Shown here piece by piece: positions 1-7,997 of a stretch of DNA of 64,000 bases. Under the pieces are notes generated by a model. The model made no database searches and was not told the origin of the DNA. It saw nothing but the letters and a program-made list of their open reading frames with translations. Origin of the DNA: Acidovorax sp. A1169 (lineage in GTDB: Bacteria; Pseudomonadota; Gammaproteobacteria; Burkholderiales; Burkholderiaceae_C); the NCBI RefSeq assembly GCF_030704685.1, contig NZ_JAUZDX010000002.1:62001-126000 (forward strand), in the 5' to 3' direction. Each line of letters starts with the position of its first letter. Within the stretch, counting starts at the first letter, position 1. A program made the translations under genes and the position numbers.

Positions 1-59
1 CTGTGAGGGCGCCAGTGTGGAGTGCCAGGCCAAGCGCAGCAGCCGCGCAGGTGACAGGT

Positions 60-710
60 TCAGCGCGGCGGATTCGCGGCCTGCAAGATGGCTGCGCAGC
101 ACAACTGCTCTACGCCATCGGCCCATTGCCGCATGGCCGCCGGATCCAGCTGGAGCAGCAGCACATAGCGCCGCCCGCCCCAGGCCGACAGGTGCAGGGC
201 CTGCTGGAGGTCGGGGCCCGGTGGGTGGGACAGGTCGGTGCAGGCGGCGAACACACGGCCCCAGGCCGCAGCCAGCTCTTCGTGGGCGCGGCGGTGGTGG
301 TGCGGCTCGGCCATGGCACCTTCCAGCGCCAGCATGTCGGGGTGGAAGGTGGGCAGCCCGGGCGCATCCACGCCGCAGACCAGGCGCACCAGGTGGTGGA
401 TGCGTTCCTCCCAGGGCAGGCCGGCGGGCTGCACGGCCTCGCGCTCGATGGCGGCGAGCAGGGCTTCGAGGCAGTGGCGCACATAGCCCGAGAGCAGGGC
501 GGTCTTGTTGGGGAAGTAGTCGTAGAGCGTGCCCACGGCGATGCCGGTTTCCAGCGCCACGTTGCGCGTGGTGAGCTTGTCCCAGCCGTCGCGCTGCCAA
601 ATCCGAACAAAGGCGTCGTAGATGGCCTGCACGGTGAAGCGGGCGCGGGCCTGGCGTGGCCTTTTCAACGGCCTGGCAGCCGCTGCGGGGCTGGCGGGCG
701 GGGCCTTCAT
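60..710 (-). CDS. TetR-family transcriptional regulator
   Basis: This is a 216-residue TetR-type repressor. A basic N-terminal tail (about residues 10-25, rich in K, R and P) precedes a helix-turn-helix at about residues 40-73 containing TTRNVALETGIAVGTLYDYF, the classic TetR recognition helix. The C-terminal two thirds is the variable helical ligand and dimer domain. The gene is divergent from the DUF2855 gene and only 78 bases separate the two starts, so that gene is the probable target. The ligand cannot be read from the sequence. The ATG at 710 gives a normal family length. Confidence 0.9.
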   Translation of the reverse strand: MKAPPASPAAAARPLKRPRQARARFTVQAIYDAFVRIWQRDGWDKLTTRNVALETGIAVGTLYDYFPNKTALLSGYVRHCLEALLAAIEREAVQPAGLPWEERIHHLVRLVCGVDAPGLPTFHPDMLALEGAMAEPHHHRRAHEELAAAWGRVFAACTDLSHPPGPDLQQALHLSAWGGRRYVLLLQLDPAAMRQWADGVEQLCCAAILQAANPPR

Positions 711-788
711 CGGTTTCCGAACCCGCTGCAGGGCAGGGCGCCATACAGTGACCGCAGCGCATTTTCACACCCGACCCGGAGACACACC

Positions 789-1880
789 ATGACCATGCAG
801 ACCCGCCTGTTGACCGACAAGAATGCATTGAATCACACCCGCGCCGTGCAATCGCCCCTGGCGCCACTGCAGCCCGGCGAGGCCCTGTTGCGCGTGGACC
901 GCGTGGCCGTCACGACCAACAACATCACCTACGCCGCCTTCGGCGATGCCATGAAATACTGGGACTTCTTTCCCACCGGCGAGGCCGGCTGGGGCCACAT
1001 GCCGGTCTGGGGCTTCGCCGAGGTGGTGGCTTCCGACGTGGAGGGCGTGGCCGTGGGCGAGCGCTTCTACGGCTACTGGCCGATCGCCAGCCACCTGCGC
1101 ATGCAGCCCGTTCGCGTGACGGCGCGGGGCTTCTACGACGGTGCGGAGCACCGCCAGGGCCTGACCTCGGCCTACAACCAGTACACGCGCACCAGCGCCG
1201 ATCCGGCCTACCGGGCCGCCGACGAGCACTACCAGATGCTGGTGCGGCCGCTGTTCATCACCTCGTTCATGCTGGCGGACTTCCTTGCGGACAACGCATT
1301 CTTCGGTGCAGAGCGCCTGGTGTTCTCCAGCGCATCGAGCAAGACGGCCTTCGGCACCGCGTTCTGTCTGCAGGGTCTGGAGGGCATCGAGCGGGTGGCA
1401 CTCACCTCGCCACGCAACAGCGCCTTCGTGCAGGGCCTGGGGTGCTACGACCGCACCGCAGCCTATGGCGAACTGGAGGCGCTGGATACAGCCGTGCCCA
1501 CGCTGTACGTGGACTTTTCGGGTGACGAGGACCTGCGCGCGCGGGTGCACCACCACCTAGGCGATGCGCTGGTCTACGACTGCTACGCTGGCTCGGCCCA
1601 GAACACGCATTTCCTGCGCGATACCGCGCTGGCCGGGCCCGCTCCCGCGTTCTACTTCGCGCCGGTGCAGATCAAGAAGCGCAATGCCGACTGGGGCCCG
1701 GAGGTGGTGAACCAGAAGTTCAACGCCGCGCAGCGCGCCTTCATCGACCGCATCAGCGATGCCCGCCAACCCTGGATGCAGGTGCAGGAGCACCAGGGTT
1801 TTGCGGCGGCGCAGGCGCTGGTGCAAGACCTGCATGCCGGACGCATCGATCCGCAATTGGGCCACGTCGTCGTTCTGTAA
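789..1880 (+). CDS. DUF2855 family protein
   Basis: The protein has 363 residues and matches what I remember of DUF2855, a family related to medium-chain alcohol dehydrogenase/quinone reductase folds. Recognisable parts are the N-terminal NNITYAAFGDAMKYWDFFP block (about residues 39-57) and a VWGFAEV segment that resembles the GroES-like part of MDRs. No glycine-rich NADP loop is obvious, and the substrate is unknown. The ATG at 789 has GGAGA just upstream. The divergent TetR gene probably controls it. The open frame extends upstream to the window start, but that part is antisense to the TetR gene and is not coding. Confidence 0.8.
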   Translation: MTMQTRLLTDKNALNHTRAVQSPLAPLQPGEALLRVDRVAVTTNNITYAAFGDAMKYWDFFPTGEAGWGHMPVWGFAEVVASDVEGVAVGERFYGYWPIASHLRMQPVRVTARGFYDGAEHRQGLTSAYNQYTRTSADPAYRAADEHYQMLVRPLFITSFMLADFLADNAFFGAERLVFSSASSKTAFGTAFCLQGLEGIERVALTSPRNSAFVQGLGCYDRTAAYGELEALDTAVPTLYVDFSGDEDLRARVHHHLGDALVYDCYAGSAQNTHFLRDTALAGPAPAFYFAPVQIKKRNADWGPEVVNQKFNAAQRAFIDRISDARQPWMQVQEHQGFAAAQALVQDLHAGRIDPQLGHVVVL

Positions 1881-1904
1881 GCGCCTGTGCCCGGGCCTTT
1901 TACA

Positions 1905-1910
1905 TATAAT
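1905..1910 (+). promoter_or_regulatory. -10 element of the ahcY operon promoter
   Basis: A perfect TATAAT lies 8 bases before the first helix of the SAH riboswitch, so transcription would start at about 1916-1918, just where the aptamer begins. No good -35 box is visible at the 17-base spacing. Confidence 0.65.
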
Positions 1911-1916
1911 GCGCAC

Positions 1917-1988
1917 ATCCGAGGAGCGTTGCAGCGTCCCCAGCATTGGCGGGGCGTGAGGCTCGGAGTCATCTAGCAACGACGCTCA
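1917..1988 (+). promoter_or_regulatory. SAH riboswitch (S-adenosylhomocysteine aptamer)
   Basis: The segment matches the SAH riboswitch consensus (CCGAGGAGCG, AGGCTCGG, CAACG.CGCTCA). P1 pairs 1918-1923 with 1962-1967. Bases 1924-1932 pair with 1976-1987 around a small bulge, and this crosses P1 to form the expected pseudoknot. An internal hairpin joins about 1935-1941 to 1951-1956. The family senses SAH and turns expression on when SAH accumulates. The downstream gene ahcY degrades SAH, and tlyA and metF follow in the same direction, so the whole unit is probably under this switch. Whether it acts on transcription or translation is not clear, since no terminator is evident between it and the ATG at 2069. 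Confidence 0.93.
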
Positions 1989-2068
1989 TCCACTTCTCGT
2001 GTGGTGAGCTTTTCATCTCATCCCTGCGCGGCAAGTGGTTTTTCAAACATGCTTTGGAGCACACCCTC

Positions 2069-3502
2069 ATGAACGCACGCGTCAACGCCCCGGTCAACAC
2101 CGACTGCATCATTGCCGACATCGGCCTGGCCCCCTGGGGCCGCAAGGAAATTCGCATCGCCGAAACGGAGATGCCCGGCCTCATGGCCATCCGCGAGGAA
2201 TTCGCTGCCCAGCAGGCGCTCAAGGGCGCCCGCATCACCGGTAGCCTGCACATGACGATCCAGACCGCCGTGCTGATCGAAACCCTGCAGGCCCTGGGCG
2301 CCGACGTGCGCTGGGCATCGTGCAACATCTTCTCCACACAGGACCATGCGGCTGCCGCGATTGCCGCCAACGGCACGCCCGTGTTCGCCATCAAGGGCGA
2401 AACCCTGGCCGAATACTGGGACTACACCCACCGCATCTTCGACTTCGGGCCTGCCGGCAGCGAAGGCGAAGGCCCCAACCTGATCCTGGATGACGGCGGT
2501 GACGCCACCTTGCTGATGCACCTGGGCCAGCGCGCCGAGAAGGATGCCTCGCTGCTGGACAACCCCACCAGCGAAGAAGAAACCTGCCTGTACGCCTCCA
2601 TCAAGGCCAAGCTGGCCGTGGACCCGACCTGGTACACCCGCAAGAGCGCCCAGATCATCGGCGTGACCGAAGAAACCACCACGGGTGTGCACCGCCTCAA
2701 GGAAATGTCGGCCAAGGGCACGCTGCTGTTCCGCGCGATCAACGTCAACGACTCGGTGACCAAGAGCAAGTTCGACAACCTGTACGGTTGCCGTGAGTCG
2801 CTGGTGGACGGCATCAAGCGCGCCACCGACGTGATGATCGCCGGCAAGGTGGCCTGCGTGGCCGGCTACGGCGACGTGGGCAAGGGCAGCGCCCAGGCCC
2901 TGCGTGCCCTGTCGGCCCAGGTCTGGGTGACCGAGATCGACCCCATCAACGCCCTGCAGGCCGCGATGGAAGGCTACAAGGTCGTGACCATGGAGTACGC
3001 CGCCGACAAGGCCGACATCTTCGTCACCACCACCGGCAACAAGGACGTGATCACCCACGACCACATGAAGGCCATGAAGGACCAGGCCATCGTCTGCAAC
3101 ATCGGCCACTTCGACAACGAGATCCAGGTCGCGTCGCTCGAACAGTACGAGTGGGAAGAAATCAAGCCCCAGGTGGACCACGTGATCTTCCCGGACGGCA
3201 AGCGCATCATCCTGCTGGCCAAGGGCCGCCTGGTGAACCTGGGCTGCGGCACGGGCCACCCGAGCTTCGTGATGTCCAGCTCGTTTGCCAACCAGACCAT
3301 CGCCCAGATCGAGCTGTTCATGCACAAGGACCGCTACGAAAACGGCCAGGTCTACGTGCTGCCCAAGCACCTCGACGAAAAGGTGGCCCGCCTGCACCTG
3401 AAGAAGGTCGGCGCCATGCTGACCGAGCTGTCCGACGAGCAGGCCGCCTACATCGGCGTGTCCAAGCAAGGCCCTTACAAGCCTGACACCTACCGCTACT
3501 GA
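2069..3502 (+). CDS. ahcY: Adenosylhomocysteinase (SAH hydrolase)
   Basis: The enzyme reversibly hydrolyses S-adenosylhomocysteine to adenosine and homocysteine, relieving inhibition of methyltransferases. The protein has 477 residues, normal for bacterial AhcY. Visible motifs are the substrate region [15 protein letters not shown], the [14 protein letters not shown] block, the NAD-binding [15 protein letters not shown] (about residue 268) and the C-terminal KPDTYRY that closes the NAD site. The ATG at 2069 follows GGAG; the open frame continues upstream to 1946 but that would translate the riboswitch. It is the first gene of the riboswitch-controlled operon with tlyA and metF. Confidence 0.98.
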   Translation: MNARVNAPVNTDCIIADIGLAPWGRKEIRIAETEMPGLMAIREEFAAQQALKGARITGSLHMTIQTAVLIETLQALGADVRWASCNIFSTQDHAAAAIAANGTPVFAIKGETLAEYWDYTHRIFDFGPAGSEGEGPNLILDDGGDATLLMHLGQRAEKDASLLDNPTSEEETCLYASIKAKLAVDPTWYTRKSAQIIGVTEETTTGVHRLKEMSAKGTLLFRAINVNDSVTKSKFDNLYGCRESLVDGIKRATDVMIAGKVACVAGYGDVGKGSAQALRALSAQVWVTEIDPINALQAAMEGYKVVTMEYAADKADIFVTTTGNKDVITHDHMKAMKDQAIVCNIGHFDNEIQVASLEQYEWEEIKPQVDHVIFPDGKRIILLAKGRLVNLGCGTGHPSFVMSSSFANQTIAQIELFMHKDRYENGQVYVLPKHLDEKVARLHLKKVGAMLTELSDEQAAYIGVSKQGPYKPDTYRY

Positions 3503-3615
3503 TCGGCTGCTGCCGCTGCACGCTCTTGCCCGAAAGGGCAGGGCGCCGGTGGAGGTGAATGCCTTCGTGCCCTCGAGGCCCTGAAATCCATTGCCCTCGG
3601 GTGAGAGAGTGACGC

Positions 3616-4608
3616 ATGCGCGCAGATGTTTTTTTGGTGGAATCCGGCCATGCGACCACACGGTCGCAGGCACAGCGCCTGATCACCGCAGGGGTGGAGT
3701 GGCGCCTGTCGCCGCTGTCGCCATGGCAGAAGGTGGCCAAGAACGGTGACGAGATTCCCTCGGTGGCCGAGTTGCGGCTGCTCGACGACGCGGAGGTGAA
3801 GTACATCTCGCGCGGCGGGCTCAAGCTCGAAGGCGCGCTCAAGGCGGTGGGCCTGTCCGTCACCGGGCTGCGCTGCCTGGACGTGGGCCAGAGCACCGGC
3901 GGTTTCACCGACTGCCTGTTGCAGCAGGGCGCGGTGCAGGTGATCGGCGTGGACGTGGGCCAGGCCCAGTTGCACGAGAGCCTGCGCAGCGACGTGCGCG
4001 TGGTCTGCGTGGAAGGGCTGAATGCGCGATCGATCACCGCGCAGCTGCTCAAGGAAGCCTGCGAGCAGGCGATCTCGGACCCGGTGGGCGGCGCGGTGGC
4101 AGACGACGATGTGCAGCCCGAAAACCCGTACCGCTGGATGTCGGGCGATGGCGAGGTCACCGACTACGACGACAGCGACGATGTGAGCGACGACGACATC
4201 GAGGCGGACGCTGCCAAGGGTGCTGCTCCGGCAGGCCCGCAGGCCACGCCCCGAACCGGGCTGCGCCGCCGTGCGGGTTACGAGCAGGTGGACACCACCC
4301 CCAGCTTCGGCCTGGTGGTGGGCGACCTGTCGTTCATCTCGCTCACGCTGGTGCTGCCCGCGCTGGTGCCGCTGCTCGCGCCGGATGGGCAGTTGCTGAT
4401 GCTGGTCAAACCGCAGTTCGAACTGCAGCCCGGCCAGGTGGGCAAGGGCGGCATCGTGCGCGACGAATCCCTGTACGCGGTGGTCGAGCAGCGCATCCGC
4501 GACTGCTGTGCTGGTCTGGGCCTCACGGTGCAGGCCTGGCTGGACAGCCCCATCAGCGGGGGCGATGGCAACCGTGAATTCTTTGTTTTTGCGAGGAGGG
4601 CCGCATGA
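3616..4608 (+). CDS. tlyA: TlyA-family rRNA methyltransferase (hemolysin-A like) with acidic insertion
   Basis: The family consists of SAM-dependent 2'-O-methyltransferases of rRNA cytidines. An S4-like RNA-binding domain occupies about residues 1-60 (RADVFLVESGHATTRSQAQRLI). The Rossmann methyltransferase follows, with motif I CLDVGQSTGGFTDCLL at about 87-102 and VGDLSFISL at about 235-243. Between them, residues about 150-228 form an acidic low-complexity insertion (DDSDDVSDDDIEAD) that makes the protein about 330 residues instead of the usual 250-270. The stop overlaps the metF start (ATGA at 4605-4608), so translation is coupled. A hairpin (TGCCC-GAAA-GGGCA, near 3527-3540) lies in the leader. 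Product SAH links it to the riboswitch. Confidence 0.88.
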   Translation: MRADVFLVESGHATTRSQAQRLITAGVEWRLSPLSPWQKVAKNGDEIPSVAELRLLDDAEVKYISRGGLKLEGALKAVGLSVTGLRCLDVGQSTGGFTDCLLQQGAVQVIGVDVGQAQLHESLRSDVRVVCVEGLNARSITAQLLKEACEQAISDPVGGAVADDDVQPENPYRWMSGDGEVTDYDDSDDVSDDDIEADAAKGAAPAGPQATPRTGLRRRAGYEQVDTTPSFGLVVGDLSFISLTLVLPALVPLLAPDGQLLMLVKPQFELQPGQVGKGGIVRDESLYAVVEQRIRDCCAGLGLTVQAWLDSPISGGDGNREFFVFARRAA

Positions 4609-5456
4609 ATGCAGCCAAGGCGCAGGCCACCGGCTTTCCGGTAAGCCTCGAATTCTTTCCCACCAAGACGCCGGCAGGCGCTGACAAGCTGCGCGCCGAG
4701 CGCCAGCAGCTGTATGCGCTGAGCCCCGAGTTCTGCTCCGTCACCTATGGTGCGGGCGGCTCCACGCAGGAGGGCACCTTCGGCGCCGTGCGCGAGATCC
4801 TCGCCGAAGGAGTGCCTGCGGCCTCGCATTTCTCGTGCATTGGCGCCACGCGCGAATCGGTGCGCCAAGAGCTGGCCCAGCTCAAGGCCATGGGCGTCAA
4901 GCGCCTGGTGGCGCTGCGCGGCGACCTGCCCAGCGGCTATGGCGCGGGTGGCGAGTTCCAGTACGCCAGCGACCTCGTGGCCTTCATCCGGGCCGAGACG
5001 GGGCGCGACTTTCACATCGAAGTGGCCGCCTACCCCGAGGTGCACCCCCAAGCGCGCTCGCCGGAAGCCGACCTCAAGGCCTACCTGGCCAAGGTGCAGG
5101 CGGGTGCCGACGCGGCCATCACCCAGTATTTCTACAACGCGGATGCCTATTTTCGCTTCGTGGACGACGTGCACCGCCTGGGTGCCAGCATTCCGGTGGT
5201 GCCCGGCATCATGCCGATCACCAGCTCCACCCAGCTCATGCGCTTCTCGGATGCCTGCGGCGCCGAGATCCCGCGCTGGATCCGCCTGCGCCTGCAGGCC
5301 TTCGGCGACGACACGGCCAGCATCAAGGCCTTTGGCCTCGACGTGGTGACGGATCTGTGCGACAGGTTGCGCAGCGAGGGGGTGCCGGCGCTGCACTTCT
5401 ACACCATGAACCAGAGTGCCGCCACGCTCGAAATTTGCCGCCGGCTGGTGCTGTAA
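4605..5456 (+). CDS. metF: 5,10-methylenetetrahydrofolate reductase
   Basis: This FAD enzyme reduces methylene-THF to methyl-THF, the methyl donor for methionine synthesis. The 283-residue length is typical of bacterial MetF. Visible motifs are SLEFFPTKTPAGADKL at the N-terminus, SVTYGAGGSTQ (about residue 45-56), HFSCIGATRESV and ALRGDLPSG. It overlaps tlyA by four bases and closes the methyl cycle begun by ahcY, so it is the third gene of the SAH-riboswitch operon. Confidence 0.97.
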   Translation: MNAAKAQATGFPVSLEFFPTKTPAGADKLRAERQQLYALSPEFCSVTYGAGGSTQEGTFGAVREILAEGVPAASHFSCIGATRESVRQELAQLKAMGVKRLVALRGDLPSGYGAGGEFQYASDLVAFIRAETGRDFHIEVAAYPEVHPQARSPEADLKAYLAKVQAGADAAITQYFYNADAYFRFVDDVHRLGASIPVVPGIMPITSSTQLMRFSDACGAEIPRWIRLRLQAFGDDTASIKAFGLDVVTDLCDRLRSEGVPALHFYTMNQSAATLEICRRLVL

Positions 5457-5508
5457 CCGGGCCGAAACGGTAATATCCGTACCCTTTGTTTCATTTTTCT
5501 GGTGCGCC

Positions 5509-6120
5509 ATGAAGGTTGTATTTGCGGTGATGCTGTCCCTTTTGGGCGGGCTTGGTGTGTCCGACGTGGGAGCGCAGACGCGCTACCACTGCCGGGATGG
5601 CAATGGCAATGACTACAGCCTGTCGCGCCCGTGCCCGAGTGGCAGCACCACCCGGACGGTGGAGGCCGGACCTGCTCCGTCTTCCTATTCGTACAGCCAG
5701 CCCTCCCGTCCCACGGTGGTGCGCACGGCGCCCGACGTGCCGGACCACTACAGCTACATGAGCGGGCGCTGCCGCTCGCTGGACGAAAACATCCGCAACG
5801 CCTATTCGCGCAAGATCGCACCCGACGTGGTGCAGGGCATGCAGCGCGAGTACCGCCGCGACTGCAGCGAGGAAGAGCGCGATGCGTCGCGCCGCATGTA
5901 CGACGAGCGGCGCTCCGGCGACCGCCAGCGCCGCGACGAGGAACAGTCTGCCCAGGCGGCAGCCGACGCGGCGCGCCAGCAGGATGCCCGCCAGGTCCAG
6001 CAATGTGCAGAATCGCAGCGCATCCTGAACGCCAAGCGCGCCCGGACCGACCTCACCGAGGGCGAGCGGGGCGACCTGAAACGCTTTGAAGAGGCGTTTC
6101 TTGCGCGCTGCAAGCGCTGA
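5509..6120 (+). CDS. DUF4124-like secreted protein
   Basis: The 203-residue protein starts with a signal peptide (MKVVFAVMLSLLGGLGVSDVGAQ) followed by a TRYHCRDGNGNDYSLSRPCP stretch that resembles the DUF4124 domain. The rest is charged and helical, with repeated RR, EE and QQ runs and a coiled-coil-like region at about 110-200, plus scattered cysteines that could form disulphides. The function is unknown. The ATG at 5509 is chosen because it begins the signal peptide. Confidence 0.75.
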   Translation: MKVVFAVMLSLLGGLGVSDVGAQTRYHCRDGNGNDYSLSRPCPSGSTTRTVEAGPAPSSYSYSQPSRPTVVRTAPDVPDHYSYMSGRCRSLDENIRNAYSRKIAPDVVQGMQREYRRDCSEEERDASRRMYDERRSGDRQRRDEEQSAQAAADAARQQDARQVQQCAESQRILNAKRARTDLTEGERGDLKRFEEAFLARCKR

Positions 6121-6799
6121 TTTCTTGCGAGGGATCGCCTGCGCTGTGGTGGCCTGCCTGCTGTGGTGGCCATCCGCATGGGGCGAGGAAGCGGGTTTGC
6201 GCCTGGATGGTGCAACAGGCAGCGGCCTCAAGCTGCCAGCCGACCCGGCAGAGGTATTGCCGCTTCGCAACGGGAGTGCCGTGCCTTCCTATCCCACCCT
6301 GCCGTCTGATACGGCGGAGATGAACGACGACGAAGAAGACGACTCCCCCGATGCGGACGAGAGTCCTCTGGAAACGGGGCTGGCCTCGTGGTATGGCCAG
6401 CGCTTTCACCGGCGGCGCACGGCCAGCGGCGAGCTGTTCGACATGAACGCCATGACGGCGGCGCACCGCACGCTGGCATTCGGCACCCGCATCTGCGTTC
6501 GCAACCGGGAGACGGGCAAGGGCGTGGTGGTGCGGGTCAACGACCGGGGCCCGCACGTGGCCAACCGCATCGTGGACCTGAGCCGTGGCGCGGCGATGGC
6601 CCTGGGGTTGCACAGCCTGGGGCTCAAGGCCGTGGACGTCTTTCCCTTGGGCGCAGATGCGGTCACCTGCCCGCCCGCTCCCCTGGAGAACCTCCTGCAG
6701 CGTTTGGCCTCCCCTGAAGCCGATGAAGCGGGCGCACCAGCTGCCAACAGCGGTCGCGGCGCACGTGCCGTGCTTCCGCGCTTGCGGCGTTCTCCCTGA
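6086..6799 (+). CDS. RlpA-like double-psi beta-barrel protein
   Basis: RlpA-family proteins act at the division septum on denuded peptidoglycan strands. The core GLASWYGQRFHRRRTASGE, MTAAHRTLAFG and VVVRVNDRGPHVANRIVDLS covers about residues 93-170 and contains the conserved barrel. A signal peptide (IACAVVACLLWWPSAWG) precedes an acidic linker (DDEEDDSPDADE). No C-terminal SPOR domain is present, so it is a short RlpA. There is no suitable ATG. The TTG at 6086 overlaps the previous gene by 35 bases, and a TTG at 6125 just after that gene's stop would also leave an intact signal peptide. The exact start is uncertain. Confidence 0.85.
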   Translation: MKRRFLRAASADFLRGIACAVVACLLWWPSAWGEEAGLRLDGATGSGLKLPADPAEVLPLRNGSAVPSYPTLPSDTAEMNDDEEDDSPDADESPLETGLASWYGQRFHRRRTASGELFDMNAMTAAHRTLAFGTRICVRNRETGKGVVVRVNDRGPHVANRIVDLSRGAAMALGLHSLGLKAVDVFPLGADAVTCPPAPLENLLQRLASPEADEAGAPAANSGRGARAVLPRLRRSP

Positions 6800-6834
6800 G
6801 CGAGCGCTGCTGCGCGAAGCGGTTCTGGTTCTCT

Positions 6835-7722
6835 TTATCCGCCGGATTCCAGCGTGTGGGTGGCGTTCTTGTCCTGCGCCAGCAGCTCGGTCATCTGGGG
6901 CAGGGCTTCCTTGAGCGCTGCCTTGAGCGTGAAGGGCGGGTTGATCAGGAACATGCCGCTGGCCGGCAGGCCGGGGCGCTTGACGTCGCCGGCGGCATTT
7001 TCGGTGATCTTGCTGGACTTGACGGTCAGCGTGGCATGCAACCAGCTTTTGCCCGCCTTGGTGGCCAGGGTCTTCAAGCGGCGTGGCAGGTCATGGGCTT
7101 CCGGGCGCGGGATGATCGGGTACCAGAACGCATAGGTGCCGGTGGCAAAGCGCTTGAGCGAATCCGCCGCCATGTCGAGCACCTTGCCGTAGTCGTTCTT
7201 CATCTCGTAGCTGGGGTCGCACAGCACCAGCGCGCGCCGCGCAGGCGGGGGCAGGAACTTCTTGATGCCCTCGAACCCGTCCTCGTGCAGCACGGCCACC
7301 TGGCGGCCAGCCTCCAGCTGGGCCACGTTGCCTGCCAGCGCGCGCAGGTCGGTCGGGTGCAGCTCGAACAGCTTGAGCTTGTCACGCTCGCGCAGCAGGC
7401 GCTGGATGATGAAGGGCGAGCCGGGGTAGACCCGCGTGGCCGCCCCCTGGTTGAAGGCGCGTACCATGTCCAGATAGGCCTGCAGGGCCGGCTGGAGCGC
7501 GGGAACGCCCGGAGCGATCAGCCGGGCGATGCCGTCGGCCGATTCGGCGCTGGTGTTGGCATAGTCGCCGTCCAGCCGGTACAGGCCTGCGCCGGCATGG
7601 GTGTCCAGCACGGTCAGGGCCGCATCTTTCTCGACAAGGTGTTGCAGGGCAGCAATCAGCACCGTGTGCTTGAGCACGTCGGCGTGGTTGCCTGCATGGA
7701 AGGCGTGGCGGTAACTGAACAT
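6835..7722 (-). CDS. rlmJ: 23S rRNA (adenine(2030)-N6)-methyltransferase RlmJ
   Basis: RlmJ methylates A2030 of 23S rRNA. The 295-residue protein opens with MFSYRHAFHAGNHADVLKH, the hallmark of this family. It also contains DTHAGAGLYRLDG (SAM-binding region, about residue 40) and LCDPSYEMK, the (D/N)PPY-type catalytic motif in its RlmJ form. It converges on the rlpA-like gene with a 35-base gap. Confidence 0.95.
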   Translation of the reverse strand: MFSYRHAFHAGNHADVLKHTVLIAALQHLVEKDAALTVLDTHAGAGLYRLDGDYANTSAESADGIARLIAPGVPALQPALQAYLDMVRAFNQGAATRVYPGSPFIIQRLLRERDKLKLFELHPTDLRALAGNVAQLEAGRQVAVLHEDGFEGIKKFLPPPARRALVLCDPSYEMKNDYGKVLDMAADSLKRFATGTYAFWYPIIPRPEAHDLPRRLKTLATKAGKSWLHATLTVKSSKITENAAGDVKRPGLPASGMFLINPPFTLKAALKEALPQMTELLAQDKNATHTLESGG

Positions 7723-7997
7723 GCCCCAATGGTAACGAGTGTCAGCGCCCGGGCTGATATTTCGGCGGCGGATCCGTCAATCGGGGCTTTCAGCCGCCAC
7801 AGGGTGGCACGGACAATGCAGGACAGGGCAGAATTGCGTGCTGGGAGGCTCCTGCGTGACGTTTTTGGCAGATGGGTGGCTTTTTGTTTCAATGCCCCGG
7901 CTGTCATGCATCATGATCGCTGGTGCCGCGGGGCGGCCCCTCGCAGCAGTTTCCTGACCCCCGTCCCGGCCGCCTTTCCGCCCAGCTTTTTCGCACA
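7723..7997. other. Intergenic region between divergent rlmJ and kinase genes
   Basis: These 275 bases must hold promoters for both genes. I see no strong sigma-70 boxes, no hairpin terminator and no conserved RNA. The kinase frame stays open up to 7923 (GTG), so a longer kinase start cannot be fully excluded. Confidence 0.5.

Noticed and set aside
1..59. End of another gene at the left window edge
   Set aside because: Only 59 bases precede the TetR stop and no recognisable coding segment can be supported.
3503..3615. Hairpin between ahcY and tlyA as a terminator
   Set aside because: The TGCCC-GAAA-GGGCA stem is short and no T-tract follows; read-through into tlyA is more likely.
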